DNA of 64,000 nt, from assembly GCA_903921605.1 (NCBI GenBank), contig CAIXQV010000991.1, positions 97,598-161,597 on the forward strand, given 5' to 3'. Shown piece by piece: positions 44,722-54,031 of the stretch. The notes under the pieces are model-generated. The model was not told where the DNA came from and made no database searches. It was given only the letters and a program-made list of their open reading frames with translations. The DNA comes from an uncultured Planctomycetaceae bacterium. GTDB taxonomy: Bacteria; Planctomycetota; Planctomycetia; Planctomycetales; Planctomycetaceae. Positions within the stretch are counted from its first letter, which is position 1, and each line of letters begins with the position of its first letter. Both the position numbers and the translations under genes were made by a program.

Positions 44722-47382
44722 TCAGGAACCGCTGATGAGTTTGATCTCTTCAAAAAGCGACGATTTCAGTTTCTCAATTCGTTCTGGATCTTCCAGTTTA
44801 CGCTGATGTTCATCCATCACGTAGAACACGTCGACAACCTGATCAATATTTGTGGCAATGCGGGCCAGATGGACCGTCAGGCCATGGTTGAACAGAGTGT
44901 GGGCCAGGGTGTAGAGCAACCCCTGAGTATCCGTTGCGAAAACGTCAACAACGGTGAATCGCTCTGAGCAGTCGTTGTCGATGCCGACTTTGGGCTCCTG
45001 TCTGACGATGACAGGATTTTTGCGATTGAATCGATAAAGACCGCTGCGGCGGAAAACACTTTCGATGGATTTTTTTGCTGTCAGCACATCGCCAATCGCA
45101 ACGGCCACATCTTCAATCCGAGACTGAGGAACTCGTCCCGTGAAGTCATTGTCGGTCACTCGAAAGTAAGCGATCAAAACACCATTGGACGTCGTGCAGA
45201 CCTGAGCGGCATGGATGTTCATTCGCAGGCCGGATAGGATTCCCGCGATGCAGTGAAAGCTCCCGTGCCCGAATCGGCCAGGTGCAAAGACTCGATAACT
45301 GACGGTTTCTGTTTCCGGGTCAAACTCGCCTTCGATCTTGACCTCAGCGTCGCTGAGCTGCTGAATCATGTCCAGATCGCGAGCGATGCGGTCGGGCTGT
45401 TCGGTCATCAAATAGAACGGGGGCAATGCATCCAATTGCTCGTCGGCCCATTTGCCCCAGGATTCGGGATCTGATTTGCTTCCGACAGGGACGATCGATC
45501 CGCGAACGGCCATTCGCACCATCTGCAGACGTTCTCGTTCCAGATGGTTGTAAGGCCGTCCGCTCAGAATCTGAATCGCACGGTTATAAAGATCGGCTAG
45601 CAATTCACCTTTCCAGTCAGACCAGACATCGGGACCTACCGCGCGAATATCGGCGACGGTGAGCACATAAAGCATTCGCAGAAGTTCCGGCGCTCCGACG
45701 AGTCGAGCAAAGTCGACCAGAACAGTGGCGTCAGTAATGTCTCGGCGGAAGGCGAGGTCCGGCATGATCAGGTGATAGCGAACGAGAAACATCAGCATGG
45801 ACTTTTTATTCGCCGCCATCTGCAGTCGAACAGCAACGTCTTCGGCCAATGCTTCCCCGACGATGCTGTGATCACCTCCCCTGCCCTTGCCAACATCATG
45901 CATCAACATCGCCAGGTGTAAAGTGGCACGGTGTCGAACGCCCATGTAGGCCGATCCCACCGGTGATTCATCATGAGCGAAGGATGTCATTTCATCCATC
46001 GCTTTCAGCGTGTGTTCATCCACCGTAAAGCTGTGATACTGATTAAACTGCAGGAGGTTTCGGACTCCCGAGAACGGGGGAATCAGCCACTCCAGAATGC
46101 CGGTTTCGTACATCGCACGAAGAGTGTCCGGTAAACCATCAGCAAATCGCAAGACATCGCGAAATCGATTTGTCACTTCATGGCTGGGTTCTTCCGGAAG
46201 TCCGGTTGACAGTCGCCCGATCTCCTGACGCAGCTCAGGCGAAAGTTTACATCGGCTCTCCGCCATGGCGACAAAAACGTTCAGGATCTCAAGGGGATCC
46301 TGCAGACGAGGCAGATCCTGCTCCGGCACCTGCAACATGCCGTCAAAGATCAGAAAGCCCTGCGCCGATTTTTGCGGCATCAGGCGGTTTTTCAGCCGCA
46401 TCAGCAGCGATGGCTTGCGAGGAACTTCCGCGACTCGCCGCGCGACTGCAGCGACTCGAGATGTATGTCCGAAGTATTCTGTCATGAACACTTCGACGGG
46501 CTTTGACAGATCGGTGGGCTGTACCGATCTGTTGGCCGCAAGTTGAAGTTGCAGCTCCCGAGTGAGCACATCCTGCTTCAGATTCGTCAGACCGTGGACA
46601 TCCAGTCGGAGTGTGGTCAGGTATTCGTCGGACGTATGGAGTTCACTCAGTTCTTCGTCATTGATTTCACCCGATTTACGGAGTGCTTCCGGATTGGGAT
46701 CTCCATGGCGAATGAAAGCGACCCAGCGCAGAAGGTGCAGATCTCGCAAGCCTCCCGGGGATCGCTTAATGTCAGGCTCCAACTGGTTGACTGAGTTTCC
46801 TCGAGCCGTCCATTCTTCCTTACGTGATGCGACCAGACTCAGGATCAATCGTTCCGAATTGTGGCTGAAGACCTTTGATCGCACCTGCTGTAAAGTTGTC
46901 TCAAGTAGCTTTTCGTTGCCGGCAAGCAGACGAGTTTCAATCAGCGAGGTGGCGAACTGAACGTCTTCACCCGCGAACCGTACCACATCACTGGGTACTC
47001 GAATGCTGGAGCCAAGTTGGACGCCCGCATCCCAGCAGTCACGCACGATCGCTGCAAGGCAGGGTTTCACCGCATCCTGCTTCTTTGCGTCCATGATTAG
47101 CAGCAGGTCGACGTCTGAGAACGGCGCTGGGCGTCGCCTTCCATTTCCACCAACGGCAACAACGGCGTAACCGTCAGGAGTAACTCCGAAGGACTCTGTT
47201 TGCTGAGTCACGATTCCCCGGATGAACTCGTCAACCTGGTCGGATAACCAGTGGCAGCATGCAATCCCTGATTCTCCGGTTTCACGTCGGGACTTGACGC
47301 CAGCCCGCATCAAGGCCAAGGCGGCCCGCCGTTGCTGAAGCCGGTTGTTGATCGTCTGCAGGTTCGAAGTCGTCTGGGTCAC
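44722..47382 (-). CDS. glnD: [Protein-PII] uridylyltransferase/uridylyl-removing enzyme GlnD
   Basis: An 886-residue cytoplasmic nitrogen sensor. The N-terminal nucleotidyltransferase has the signature GGNGRRRPAPFSDVDLL (catalytic Asp pair) and SPGGLRDLH. An HD hydrolase domain (~450-600) has VDEHTLKAM and MLMHDVGKGRGGDHS. Two C-terminal ACT domains (~710-785 and ~810-880) sense glutamine. It uridylylates PII at low glutamine and removes the group at high glutamine. The frame starts with GTG and no strong ribosome site is seen; an ATG 24 codons in is possible but would lose residues normally present. No glnB or ammonium transporter gene is adjacent. Confidence 0.92.
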   Translation of the reverse strand: MTQTTSNLQTINNRLQQRRAALALMRAGVKSRRETGESGIACCHWLSDQVDEFIRGIVTQQTESFGVTPDGYAVVAVGGNGRRRPAPFSDVDLLLIMDAKKQDAVKPCLAAIVRDCWDAGVQLGSSIRVPSDVVRFAGEDVQFATSLIETRLLAGNEKLLETTLQQVRSKVFSHNSERLILSLVASRKEEWTARGNSVNQLEPDIKRSPGGLRDLHLLRWVAFIRHGDPNPEALRKSGEINDEELSELHTSDEYLTTLRLDVHGLTNLKQDVLTRELQLQLAANRSVQPTDLSKPVEVFMTEYFGHTSRVAAVARRVAEVPRKPSLLMRLKNRLMPQKSAQGFLIFDGMLQVPEQDLPRLQDPLEILNVFVAMAESRCKLSPELRQEIGRLSTGLPEEPSHEVTNRFRDVLRFADGLPDTLRAMYETGILEWLIPPFSGVRNLLQFNQYHSFTVDEHTLKAMDEMTSFAHDESPVGSAYMGVRHRATLHLAMLMHDVGKGRGGDHSIVGEALAEDVAVRLQMAANKKSMLMFLVRYHLIMPDLAFRRDITDATVLVDFARLVGAPELLRMLYVLTVADIRAVGPDVWSDWKGELLADLYNRAIQILSGRPYNHLERERLQMVRMAVRGSIVPVGSKSDPESWGKWADEQLDALPPFYLMTEQPDRIARDLDMIQQLSDAEVKIEGEFDPETETVSYRVFAPGRFGHGSFHCIAGILSGLRMNIHAAQVCTTSNGVLIAYFRVTDNDFTGRVPQSRIEDVAVAIGDVLTAKKSIESVFRRSGLYRFNRKNPVIVRQEPKVGIDNDCSERFTVVDVFATDTQGLLYTLAHTLFNHGLTVHLARIATNIDQVVDVFYVMDEHQRKLEDPERIEKLKSSLFEEIKLISGS

Positions 47383-47503
47383 TCGCGGCGGCCTGTTGCT
47401 GAATCCGTACGCCGGAGTGGTGAGAAGACTTCCGGCGAAGCTGGGATACTTGATGTCTCGGATTCTAGCAAAAGACGGCCCCTCGGTCTTCCGTCACGTG
47501 ATT

Positions 47504-48355
47504 TCATGTCGAACGAGGATGAATTGCGAGAACCGGACATGGTGAATGTTCGATTATTTGCTCGGTTGTCGACCCCCGAAGTGCATCAAGAAACCCGTGT
47601 CTTCCCGAAGTTGCCATTACAATCAGGTCTGGTTTCTGGATCTCAGCCGTCTCAAGAATCGCATTAACCGGGGAGCCTGTCTGATTCGTCCAGGTCCAGC
47701 TGGCTTTGGGTTCGTTAATCAGGTGGACAGCCGGAGCTGACGCTTCATCACCAATGTACAGAAGCTGGATTTCGCATGAGTCTGAAGTTATCGCCTGGAC
47801 AAGATCCGCTGCGGCGCGAGCGGCAACGGTTGGATGAGGTTCGTGGTCGACAGGAATCAGAATCCTTCGCAGCCGACTTTCTCCCGTGAGTTCATCAATA
47901 AAGCCACTCTTTCCAAAAGGAATAAATAACGTCGCTCCCTCAGTTCCGCTGTTGATGGTGCCTGCAACATTGGTGTGGATCCATCGATCCAGACCGTGCC
48001 GTTGGTGGGTAGCGAGAACGATCAGGTCTGCAGAATGGTTCTCCAGATAAGAGAGAACGCCGTGCGCGGGGCTGGAATCAGGAATGGACAACTTTCCAAT
48101 ATGAACCCCCAGCTTTTCCACATCTGTGCGCTCAGCGTCCGGAGGAAGCAGGTTCCATCGAGCCAATGTATCGCGCACTGATGGCTATCGATCCCAGTCA
48201 GGGTGTTTTCCTGCTCTGTCGACATGCAGGATTGTAAGAGCGCCCTTGATTGCACAGGCCAGCCGCAAAGCATGAACGAATGCAATCTCGCTGCCATGCG
48301 TGAAGTCGGTGGGATGCAGGATCCGTCGGAACGACTGTGGGGCAATCTGTGTCAT
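47504..48355 (-). pseudogene. Tandem universal stress protein (UspA) gene interrupted by an in-frame TAG
   Basis: Read from ATG 48355, the product begins with a UspA domain (FRRILHPTDFTHGSEIAF…, LTILHVDRAG). It meets TAG at 48185-48187, directly after HPDWDR. The same reading frame continues without shift as PSVRDTLARW, completing domain 1 (…DLIVLATHQRHG) and a second UspA domain (RRILIPVDH…, DLIVMATSGRHGF, CPVLAI). The undisrupted gene would encode ~283 residues, normal for a two-domain Usp. The lesion is therefore a nonsense codon, not a frameshift. It could be a young pseudogene, a read-through product, restart at GTG 48178, or a sequencing error. Usp proteins bind ATP and aid stress survival. 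Confidence 0.85.
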
Positions 48356-48606
48356 GAGCAGTATTCCAAAAGTGTGTTGATCAGGAATACTTCTCACGAG
48401 GCAATTCACGTGCCGGATTGCTTTAGAGTTTGACAGGCACATTTCGGGACACGATGCACGACATTGTGGCGCTGCGATTCGCACATGCACGTGACGAACA
48501 CGCACAGATCCTGTCACACAGACTCTTCGAAATCGTCTGCTCGTGGCGACTGAGTTCTCATTTCTTTGTTCGGTGCCGGTTGCTCCGCCGGTAACAAGGT
48601 GGGCAA

Positions 48607-49974
48607 CTATTCTCGAACGATACGGCGACTCTTGAGTTCAAATCGAGGCAACTCGCCGGGGGCAACACTGCGGACATCAACCGCAAAGCCAAGTCGCTGC
48701 CGGAGTGCTGTTTTGACGGTTTCAATAAGTTGCACGCTTTGCTCGGCGACTTCCGTACAAGGCTCGACTGCAACGCACAGCTCCTGCATAGCGCGGACGG
48801 TTTTTAGTTCAATTCGAAATTCTGCGACGTCCGGAATCTCCCGGATGACCGCTTCGATGCTCGAAGGGAAAACATTATTTCCACGCACAATCACCATGTC
48901 ATCAGATCGCCCAATAATTCCGCCGTCAAGCCATGTGAGCTGGCGGCCAAAGGGGTCTGGTGTTGTCGACGCTTTGACCAGATCGCGGGTTCTATAGCGG
49001 ATCAGAGGACTGCCGACTCGACCGAGATTTGTGATGACGAGTTCGCCCACTTCGCCAGGCGCAACGGGGGTCAGAGTTTCGGGATTCAGAATCTCGGCGA
49101 TGCATTCTGTTTCCAGCAGGTACAGACCACCGGGACGGTCTTCGCTCTCAACTCCCAGCGACCCGATTTCTGTCATACCCCAGTGATCGATCACTCTGGC
49201 TTCCCACGCTTCCTCAATTCTCGCTCGGGTCGCGGGGATTGCACCGCCGGGCTCGCCTGCGACGACCAGCATACGGACCGATGTTTCTTTCAGGTCGATT
49301 CCTTCCTGAGCAGCCACTTCCGCCATCCGCATCGCGTAGGTTGGTGTGCAGCAAACGACCGTCGCTTCGTTTTCAATCATGCATTGCAGGCGTACCGATG
49401 TGGACATTCCTCCGCCAGCGATACAGAAATTCCCGAATCGCCCTGCCCCTTCAAAGGCCGCCCAGAAGCCTATGAACGGACCGAAAGAGAACGGAAAGAA
49501 CAGACGGTCCCACGACTGCAGTCCAGCCAGCGTATAAATCTGACGCCAGCATTCCATGAACCAATCCCAACTCTCCTGAGTATCCATCCAGCGAATGGGT
49601 CGGCCCGTCGTACCAGACGTCTGATGCAATCGGCGATATCGCGTTGAGGGAAATGTCAGATTTGCGCCGTAGGGCGGTTGTTCAGTCTGGCTTTCGACGA
49701 TCTCCTGCTTATTGGTTAATGGGAGTTTCTGGAGATCATCGAGTGTTTTGATCGAAGCGACGTCGACGTCAGCGGCTTTGAACTTACTCGTCCAGAAGCG
49801 GTTACGCGGCACGATCGTTTGCAGCAGTTCTACAAGTCGCCGTGACTGTGTCTCCTGAATCTGTGCTCGGTCCTGCCAAATCGTTTCGAAGTCGACTGTC
49901 ACGTGGATTGATGCCTGGTTGAAGAGCAGAAATACATTTTCATAGTCTGGCGGACAGCATAACACGACGAACAC
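48607..49974 (-). CDS. PaaK-like adenylate-forming (AMP-dependent) ligase
   Basis: A protein of up to 455 residues in the phenylacetate-CoA ligase family. It has the P-loop-like HQTSGTTGRP (~120), the VVAGEPGG segment, the DHWGMTEIGSLG adenine-binding motif, YRTRDLV, and the C-terminal swing domain with GRSDDMVIVRGNNVFP. It activates a carboxylic acid as an acyl-AMP and usually transfers it to CoA; the acid is unknown. The first ~24 residues look atypical, and a GTG at 49902 is a plausible true start. It is isolated from its neighbours: a minus-strand terminator lies upstream, and no phenylacetate genes are nearby. Confidence 0.85.
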   Translation of the reverse strand: MFVVLCCPPDYENVFLLFNQASIHVTVDFETIWQDRAQIQETQSRRLVELLQTIVPRNRFWTSKFKAADVDVASIKTLDDLQKLPLTNKQEIVESQTEQPPYGANLTFPSTRYRRLHQTSGTTGRPIRWMDTQESWDWFMECWRQIYTLAGLQSWDRLFFPFSFGPFIGFWAAFEGAGRFGNFCIAGGGMSTSVRLQCMIENEATVVCCTPTYAMRMAEVAAQEGIDLKETSVRMLVVAGEPGGAIPATRARIEEAWEARVIDHWGMTEIGSLGVESEDRPGGLYLLETECIAEILNPETLTPVAPGEVGELVITNLGRVGSPLIRYRTRDLVKASTTPDPFGRQLTWLDGGIIGRSDDMVIVRGNNVFPSSIEAVIREIPDVAEFRIELKTVRAMQELCVAVEPCTEVAEQSVQLIETVKTALRQRLGFAVDVRSVAPGELPRFELKSRRIVRE

Positions 49975-50091
49975 ACGTCAGGAAACAGAAGACACCGTCT
50001 CGCGCGGCAGAACCATATATTTCGAGGTCTGAATATCGTGTTGGGGGACGCAATCCGGACTGCCGAGAATGGGAGTTGGGGATAGGCAAAC

Positions 50092-50130
50092 AAAAAAAGC
50101 GAAAGTGAAACTTGATGTTCCACTTTCGCT
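50092..50130 (-). terminator. Rho-independent terminator after the PSCyt1-WD40 gene
   Basis: The stem AGCGAAAGTG / CACTTTCGCT is perfect over 10 bp. On the minus strand it is followed by a T-run (TTTTTTTG). It lies 76 bases past the stop of the minus-strand gene at 50206 and insulates the ligase gene downstream. Confidence 0.88.
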
Positions 50131-50205
50131 CGACTGTCACCAGAGATGTTGGAGATGGTTGCTGTCATTCAATGAACAGCGATTTGCAAGGTTTCCGGCA
50201 ATCCC

Positions 50206-52692
50206 TTACTGGGCTGCCGTGGCTGCGACCGCCTGCAGTCCCTTAGGAATCGCGATGAACGAGGTTGTCAGCTTGCCATCTTCGGAATTCCACAAGCGAA
50301 TCTCTCCGTCGTAGCTTCCCGACGCAATCATCTTTTTGCCCACGCTGGCACTCAGGGTATAAACCCAGTCATTATGCCCGGCAAACTTTCGGATTTCTGC
50401 TCCGTCGGCAGCCTTGTTCTCATGCACGGCTCGATCTCCGCTGGCTGAGAGGATGATGTCGCCCGGAAGAATCTGAACGCGGAACACATCTCCACCAAAT
50501 CCACCGATGGCTCGAACTTCTTTTGCATCGGCTGAATTCCAGACTCGCAGTCGCTTATCACCCCCGCCGCTGACAACTGTCGTACCATCGGCAAGGAATG
50601 CAGCGGTATAGACGGGTTCGCCGTGTCCTGGGAAGGTAATAACCGGGTTGCCGGTCGCTGCATCAAAGACTTTACAGGTCTTGTCACGGCTGCTGCTGAC
50701 CAGGCGTTGCCCGTTTGGAGACCAGTTGATGTCCATAACCCAGTCAGCATGGTCTTCGATATGAGTCGTCTGTTCGCCAGTTGCTGCGTTGACCACGTAG
50801 ATTGATCGATCTGCACCAGCACAGGCAATCTGCTGACCGTTGGGGCTGAAGCTGAGAGCAAAAACGGCGTCGCGCGAACGCACCAGGGTTCGCACCAAGG
50901 CTCCATCAGCCGCAGAGAACAGCTTGACTTCGCCCAGTTGGCCGGGAGTACCTGCAGCGACGGCCAGAGTTGTCCCATCGGCACTGAACTCAACGTCGTA
51001 AATTCGTTCGGCGACATTTGAGATGCGTCGAACCAGGGTCCCATCGACTGTATTCCAGACCAGCACCTCATGGTATCCCGAAGAGGCGAGCTGAGAGCCA
51101 TCTGCATTAAACGCGACGGCCGTGACAGGAATCGCGACGCGATATTCGTTCGGCGGCAGTGGTTGAGATCTTTCAGGCATCACGTCAAACAAATCGGCTG
51201 TTACCGGAACGCCTGCGTCCAGTGGAGCACCAACATCAATCCAATGCTTAACGATCGCAATCTCTTCAGGTTTCAGAGGATCAGCATCTTTCGGCATTGA
51301 TCCATCCTGAATCATTGTCAGCAGCAACGATTCAGCACTCTTGTGGGCAGTGAGGGCTGGTCCTGCTTCTCCGCCCTTGGTGAGTGCTGCAAAGGAATCA
51401 AGATTCAGTCGGCCACCCGGGCTTCGAGTGTTATGACAGGCGATGCACCGCTCTGCGATAATTGGAGCCACATGCCGAGAAAATGAAATGAAACGCCCAA
51501 GTGGTTCGAGAGCAGATTCTGCCTGCTTCCTGGCGATCAACGATTCACTATTGATGATCTGAAGTTCTGCGTTCAGTTTCTGAAGTGATGGCTCGAGTCC
51601 AGTCAATTGAGACTGAAGAGCTTTTTGCCATGCATCACCTTCGATCTTCTGAGTCTTCATTGCAGCGTCGCGGGAATTTGCAGCCGCCAATGCTTCAGTA
51701 GCGGCTGTGGCTGAGGTATTCAGAGGTGCGGCAGCAGCAACGGCAGCTGTATGCTCGGCTGTTTTCTTTTCCATTTCAGCTTTGGCAGCTACCAGCAACT
51801 TGCCCTGCTCATCGCGACGAGCCGTAACCTGAGCAACAAGAGCGTCAGTGTTTGCCTTCAGCGGTGCGAAGTCAGCGATGGCTTTTTCCAGCCCCTGAAT
51901 TGCGGCTGTCGAATCAATGCCGGTGAGCTTTGCGGCTTCTCGCAGAGTTGCCAGAGACTTTTCCAATGACGCAACTGAATTCGCAAGTGTACCGACCGAT
52001 GCTGTTGCTGCCTTAAGTCGTTCATCTTCCTGAGTCAGAGTTGTGTTGACGGTATCAACGGTTGTCTGAGCAGCCGTCAAGGCTGTCTGAGCATTGGCGA
52101 CAGTCGTATTCGCGGCGTCTGCAGCGGTCTTTGTTTCTGCGATTTTTTTGTCCAGTTCCGGACGCTGAGTTGCGATTGCGGCAATCTGTTGTTCGGCATC
52201 AGTCGCCTTGCTTCGCCATTCGACTGAGGATTTTCGAAGTGTTGCAAGCTGAGTTTGAAGCTGCTTCTGAACTTCCAGGAGAGCTGTCAGTCTTGACGTA
52301 ACCTTGTCAGCATTCTCCACAAGGACATCGGCCGCTTCGTGCTGTGGCAGCGCTGCCGTCATATCCGCGATCTGTTTCTCAATCGCTGCTGTTTGGTCCT
52401 GAAGTGACTTTGCTTCTGTTGCTTCGGCAGTCGCGCGAGCCTGTGCCTCCTGCAGTTGCTTTTGGATCTCCTGCGCACGCTGAGCGGCAACTGTGGCCGC
52501 ACCCTGCTTGAGCGTAAATTGTTTTTCTGTTTCCTGCTTCTTCAGCCGCTGCTGCTCAATGTCCTGTCGGACTTTTGCAGCCCCGGAGAGTGGAGTTTCC
52601 TGAGCATTGACGGAAGAAACCGTGCTCGGAAAACAGAGCGAAACCCCAAGCAGGGTCGTGATGATCAGATGTCGGAAGGAAAAACGAGGCAT
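50206..52692 (-). CDS. Secreted coiled-coil/PSCyt1/WD40 protein
   Basis: An 828-residue exported protein with a signal peptide ending at about VNA-Q (residues ~30-31). Residues ~32-395 are Ala/Gln/Lys/Glu-rich and predicted to form long coiled coils. A planctomycete cytochrome C domain (PSCyt1) follows, with haem motif CIACH at 416-420 and a possible axial Met in GSMPKD. Seven WD40 repeats from ~525 to 828 form a beta-propeller (blades ending in VLVWN, VKLFS, RLRVWN, IRLWN). TGAGGA precedes the ATG. This combination occurs in planctomycetes; the function is unknown, with an electron-transfer or redox-linked scaffold in the periplasm inferred. Confidence 0.87.
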   Translation of the reverse strand: MPRFSFRHLIITTLLGVSLCFPSTVSSVNAQETPLSGAAKVRQDIEQQRLKKQETEKQFTLKQGAATVAAQRAQEIQKQLQEAQARATAEATEAKSLQDQTAAIEKQIADMTAALPQHEAADVLVENADKVTSRLTALLEVQKQLQTQLATLRKSSVEWRSKATDAEQQIAAIATQRPELDKKIAETKTAADAANTTVANAQTALTAAQTTVDTVNTTLTQEDERLKAATASVGTLANSVASLEKSLATLREAAKLTGIDSTAAIQGLEKAIADFAPLKANTDALVAQVTARRDEQGKLLVAAKAEMEKKTAEHTAAVAAAAPLNTSATAATEALAAANSRDAAMKTQKIEGDAWQKALQSQLTGLEPSLQKLNAELQIINSESLIARKQAESALEPLGRFISFSRHVAPIIAERCIACHNTRSPGGRLNLDSFAALTKGGEAGPALTAHKSAESLLLTMIQDGSMPKDADPLKPEEIAIVKHWIDVGAPLDAGVPVTADLFDVMPERSQPLPPNEYRVAIPVTAVAFNADGSQLASSGYHEVLVWNTVDGTLVRRISNVAERIYDVEFSADGTTLAVAAGTPGQLGEVKLFSAADGALVRTLVRSRDAVFALSFSPNGQQIACAGADRSIYVVNAATGEQTTHIEDHADWVMDINWSPNGQRLVSSSRDKTCKVFDAATGNPVITFPGHGEPVYTAAFLADGTTVVSGGGDKRLRVWNSADAKEVRAIGGFGGDVFRVQILPGDIILSASGDRAVHENKAADGAEIRKFAGHNDWVYTLSASVGKKMIASGSYDGEIRLWNSEDGKLTTSFIAIPKGLQAVAATAAQ

Positions 52693-53125
52693 GGAGAGTC
52701 CTCAGGTTGAAGCCGGGCGGGATGCCGTCGTTGCCGAAATGCAACATGACATTCAACATTAGGATTCAGGTTTCGACGTGCTGTGTCAAGCTCACCGGAA
52801 TCGGCAAACTCCACCATGAAGGAAATCCGTAGTTCGGCTTAACCCCTGGAAACGGAATCTTCGGAACACCTGTACGGGGTCGTTTTGCAGACTCAAGGCC
52901 TGAAAAGCCCCAGTTTCCGCCTGCAAGGTGGCTGATTACCATCGCAAACGTGCACCTAACAGAGTCAAATTGCTGGATTGTTCGAGAAACCATGGTTGCG
53001 GTGTGATCAGGCTCTTTGAATTCCCATGTGTTCCATCTAAGACAGGAAAGCCAGTCCTGATCTGCATTGAGTTCGAAATTCTCTTCCTGACTCCCTGGCT
53101 GAATGATTTTCACATTTGAAATTCT
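52693..53125. other. Divergent intergenic region
   Basis: A 430-base gap between the PSCyt1-WD40 gene and DUF3050. A 115-codon minus-strand frame (52766-53113) is open but has no recognisable domain or clear ribosome site, so I do not call it a gene. The region likely holds the two divergent promoters. Confidence 0.45.
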
Positions 53126-53938
53126 ATGACCACGCTATCTCCGACCACACCATCTTCCACCTCATCAGAGCCTTCCCCCGTTGAACTGATCCAGTCCAGC
53201 ATCGCTGACCTGAGGCACACACTGTTAAGCCATCCGATCTACAATCGGATTGAGACCCTGCCCCAACTTCAAGTTTTCATGCTGCATCATGGATTTGCCG
53301 TATTGGATTTCATGTGGCTGCTTAAGCGATTGCAGCGTGAACTTTGTTGTGTTGAAGTGCCTTGGGTGCCTGCGACGAATCCAGAGCTTTCTCGATTCAT
53401 CAATGAGATCGTGCTGGCTGAGGAAAGCGATGAAGATGGCGATGGATCTTTCGCCAGCCACTTCGAACTGTACCTGAGGGCCATGCGTGACGTCGGCTCA
53501 GATACGACACGTCTGCTGGCGTTCGTGGATCGACTTAAGAACAGAGCCGTTGTCGCTGATGCGTTAGCCGAACTCGCGCCTTCTGAAACCGTTCAGGATT
53601 TCGTTAGGTTTACTTTTGACATCGCATCGAAAGGACTGACAGCAGAAGTTGCTTCAGTGTTTTGCTTCGGTCGTGAGGATATTATTCCCGAGATGTTTGA
53701 GCGGCTCTTGCAGGGATTTCAGCAGTCTGCAATCAGCGCACCTCGCTTTGCTTACTATGTGCGTCGTCATATTGAACTTGACGGCGATCAGCACGGCCCG
53801 TGGGCTCTGAGGCTTGTGAATTCACTGTGCGATAGCGACGAGAAAACGAGTGCAGCGATCGCAGCGGCGCGTCGAGCTATTGAACTGCGAATCCAGTTAT
53901 GGGACGGAGTGCTCCAGCAGCTTGAGTCAATATGCTGA
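53126..53938 (+). CDS. DUF3050 (haem-oxygenase-like fold) protein
   Basis: A 270-residue protein matching DUF3050: LLSHPIYNRIETLPQLQVFMLHHGFAVLDFMWLLK in the first third, then EIVLAEESDEDGDG, SHFELYLRAM and YYVRRHIELDGDQHG. The all-helical pattern and the spaced Glu/His residues resemble haem-oxygenase-like diiron proteins, so metal binding is possible but not shown. No signal peptide is visible. No ribosome site is obvious before the ATG. Function unknown. Confidence 0.82.
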   Translation: MTTLSPTTPSSTSSEPSPVELIQSSIADLRHTLLSHPIYNRIETLPQLQVFMLHHGFAVLDFMWLLKRLQRELCCVEVPWVPATNPELSRFINEIVLAEESDEDGDGSFASHFELYLRAMRDVGSDTTRLLAFVDRLKNRAVVADALAELAPSETVQDFVRFTFDIASKGLTAEVASVFCFGREDIIPEMFERLLQGFQQSAISAPRFAYYVRRHIELDGDQHGPWALRLVNSLCDSDEKTSAAIAAARRAIELRIQLWDGVLQQLESIC

Positions 53939-54031
53939 AAAGGGAAGAGGCTGAGTGACCGGAAGTCACAGCAGCCCCGAAGTTATGAATACGACTTGAA
54001 GCAAGCTCGTTCTGGTCGAACCAGATGGAAG

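Noticed and set aside
48176..48190. Frameshift in the universal stress protein gene
   Set aside because: The two open segments are in the same frame, separated only by TAG and two sense codons, so it is a nonsense codon rather than a frameshift.
48607..49974. The PaaK-like ligase as a loading enzyme for the synthase operon
   Set aside because: It lies more than 23 kb from the operon, on the other strand, with no shared context; the synthase has its own AT.
52766..53113. 115-codon minus-strand frame as a gene
   Set aside because: No recognisable domain, no clear ribosome site, and it lies in a divergent promoter region.
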